A stretch of 14,335 nucleotides of DNA. Source: Solirubrobacterales bacterium. Lineage in GTDB: Bacteria; Actinomycetota; Thermoleophilia; Solirubrobacterales; 70-9. The stretch is taken from positions 1 to 14,335 of the forward strand of contig JAUQWL010000216.1 of assembly GCA_030835185.1 (NCBI GenBank), in the 5' to 3' direction. Shown here piece after piece: positions 13,999 through 14,335 of the stretch. The notes beneath the pieces are model-generated. The model searched no databases. It saw only the letters and a list, made by a program, of their open reading frames with translations, and was not told where the DNA came from. Position 1 is the first letter of the stretch, and each line of letters opens with the position of its first letter. A program made the translations under genes and the position numbers.

Positions 13999-14074
13999 GA
14001 GCCTCGAGGGCAGGTTCACCCATTCCCACCGCCGCCGGCGGAGGGGAGCACCACCGAAGCGGAGGGCAGGTTTC

Positions 14075-14317
14075 ATGGCCACGAGCCAGGTCGAGACGAA
14101 GGTCAAGGGCATCATCGCCGAGCAGCTGGGCGTGGGCGAGGACGAGATCAAGCCGGAATCCTCCTTCATCGAGGATCTCGGGGCCGACAGCCTCGACATC
14201 GTCGAGCTGGTGATGGCGATGGAGGAGGAGTTCGAGGTGGAGATCCCCGACGAGGAGGCGGAGAACATCAAGACCGTCGGAGACGCCATCAACTACATCA
14301 ACTCGCACAAGAAGTAG
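14075..14317 (+). CDS. acpP: acyl carrier protein
   Basis: An acidic 80-residue four-helix carrier protein. The phosphopantetheine attachment site is S39 in LGADSLDIVEL, followed by helix III residues EVEIPDEEAENIKTVGDA. It carries growing acyl chains in type II fatty acid synthesis. GGAGGG lies 8 bases before the ATG. It is separated from the B6 operon by 110 bases with stem-loops, so it is probably a separate unit. The last window bases, GGGGAAGGA, look like a ribosome site for a following gene (fabF is usual), just beyond the edge. It marks the return to core chromosome. Confidence 0.95.
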   Translation: MATSQVETKVKGIIAEQLGVGEDEIKPESSFIEDLGADSLDIVELVMAMEEEFEVEIPDEEAENIKTVGDAINYINSHKK

Positions 14318-14335
14318 CGTCTCGCCGGGGAAGGA

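Noticed and set aside
14029..14041. Second hairpin CCGCC-GCC-GGCGG before the acyl carrier protein gene
   Set aside because: A 5-base stem with a 3-base loop and no U-tract is expected by chance in DNA this GC-rich.
1..14335. CRISPR arrays, tRNA/rRNA genes, insertion sequences or phage genes
   Set aside because: No regular repeat-spacer pattern, no RNA gene sequence, no transposase or integrase frame was seen on either strand.

Overview
The window looks like a chromosomal piece of a GC-rich bacterium, most likely an actinobacterium. The Thermoleophilia/Solirubrobacter type is a guess from the acyl carrier protein, the LLM-class oxidoreductase and the acidic serine/glycine linker of the lipoprotein. 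Genes are tightly packed, Shine-Dalgarno sites are strong and there is no mobile element. The theme is degradation of vitamin B6 (pyridoxamine/pyridoxal). I reach this from remembered resemblance to the Mesorhizobium loti 'pathway I' enzymes; no database search was possible.

Layout. A 252-base divergent regulatory region (4429-4680) separates two operons. Leftward (minus strand) run two tandem pyridoxamine-pyruvate aminotransferase-like genes, an amidohydrolase and a BMP-family substrate-binding lipoprotein (probable vitamer uptake; permease and ATPase would lie beyond the left edge). Rightward (plus strand) run a FadR/FCD-type GntR regulator, a luciferase-like flavin/F420 oxidoreductase, an M29/NicX-like metalloprotein, a small cupin, a class II aldolase-family protein (decarboxylase candidate), a two-subunit molybdenum hydroxylase, an FHMPC-dehydrogenase-like protein, 4-pyridoxolactonase and pyridoxal 4-dehydrogenase. 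An acyl carrier protein gene at the right end is housekeeping and marks the edge of the cluster.

How the genes fit together. Pyridoxamine is transaminated to pyridoxal, oxidised to 4-pyridoxolactone and hydrolysed to 4-pyridoxate. After oxidation of the 5-hydroxymethyl group to the aldehyde and acid, decarboxylation would give 3-hydroxy-2-methylpyridine-5-carboxylate (MHPC). The classical next enzymes, the FAD ring-opening oxygenase MHPCO and the acetamidomethylene-succinate hydrolase, are absent here, as is 4-pyridoxate dehydrogenase. Their places may be taken by the molybdenum hydroxylase, the M29/NicX-like protein, the cupin, the LLM protein and the amidohydrolase. This suggests an undescribed lower branch: hydroxylating MHPC at C6 would give a 2,5-dihydroxypyridine, the substrate class of NicX-type ring cleavage. 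The upper half of the pathway is well supported by sequence; the lower half is inference.

Regulation. The divergent region holds overlapping back-to-back promoters and an inverted repeat GTTGAC-N8-GTCAAC that would let the GntR protein control both operons. A 7-codon leader ORF runs into the GntR start.
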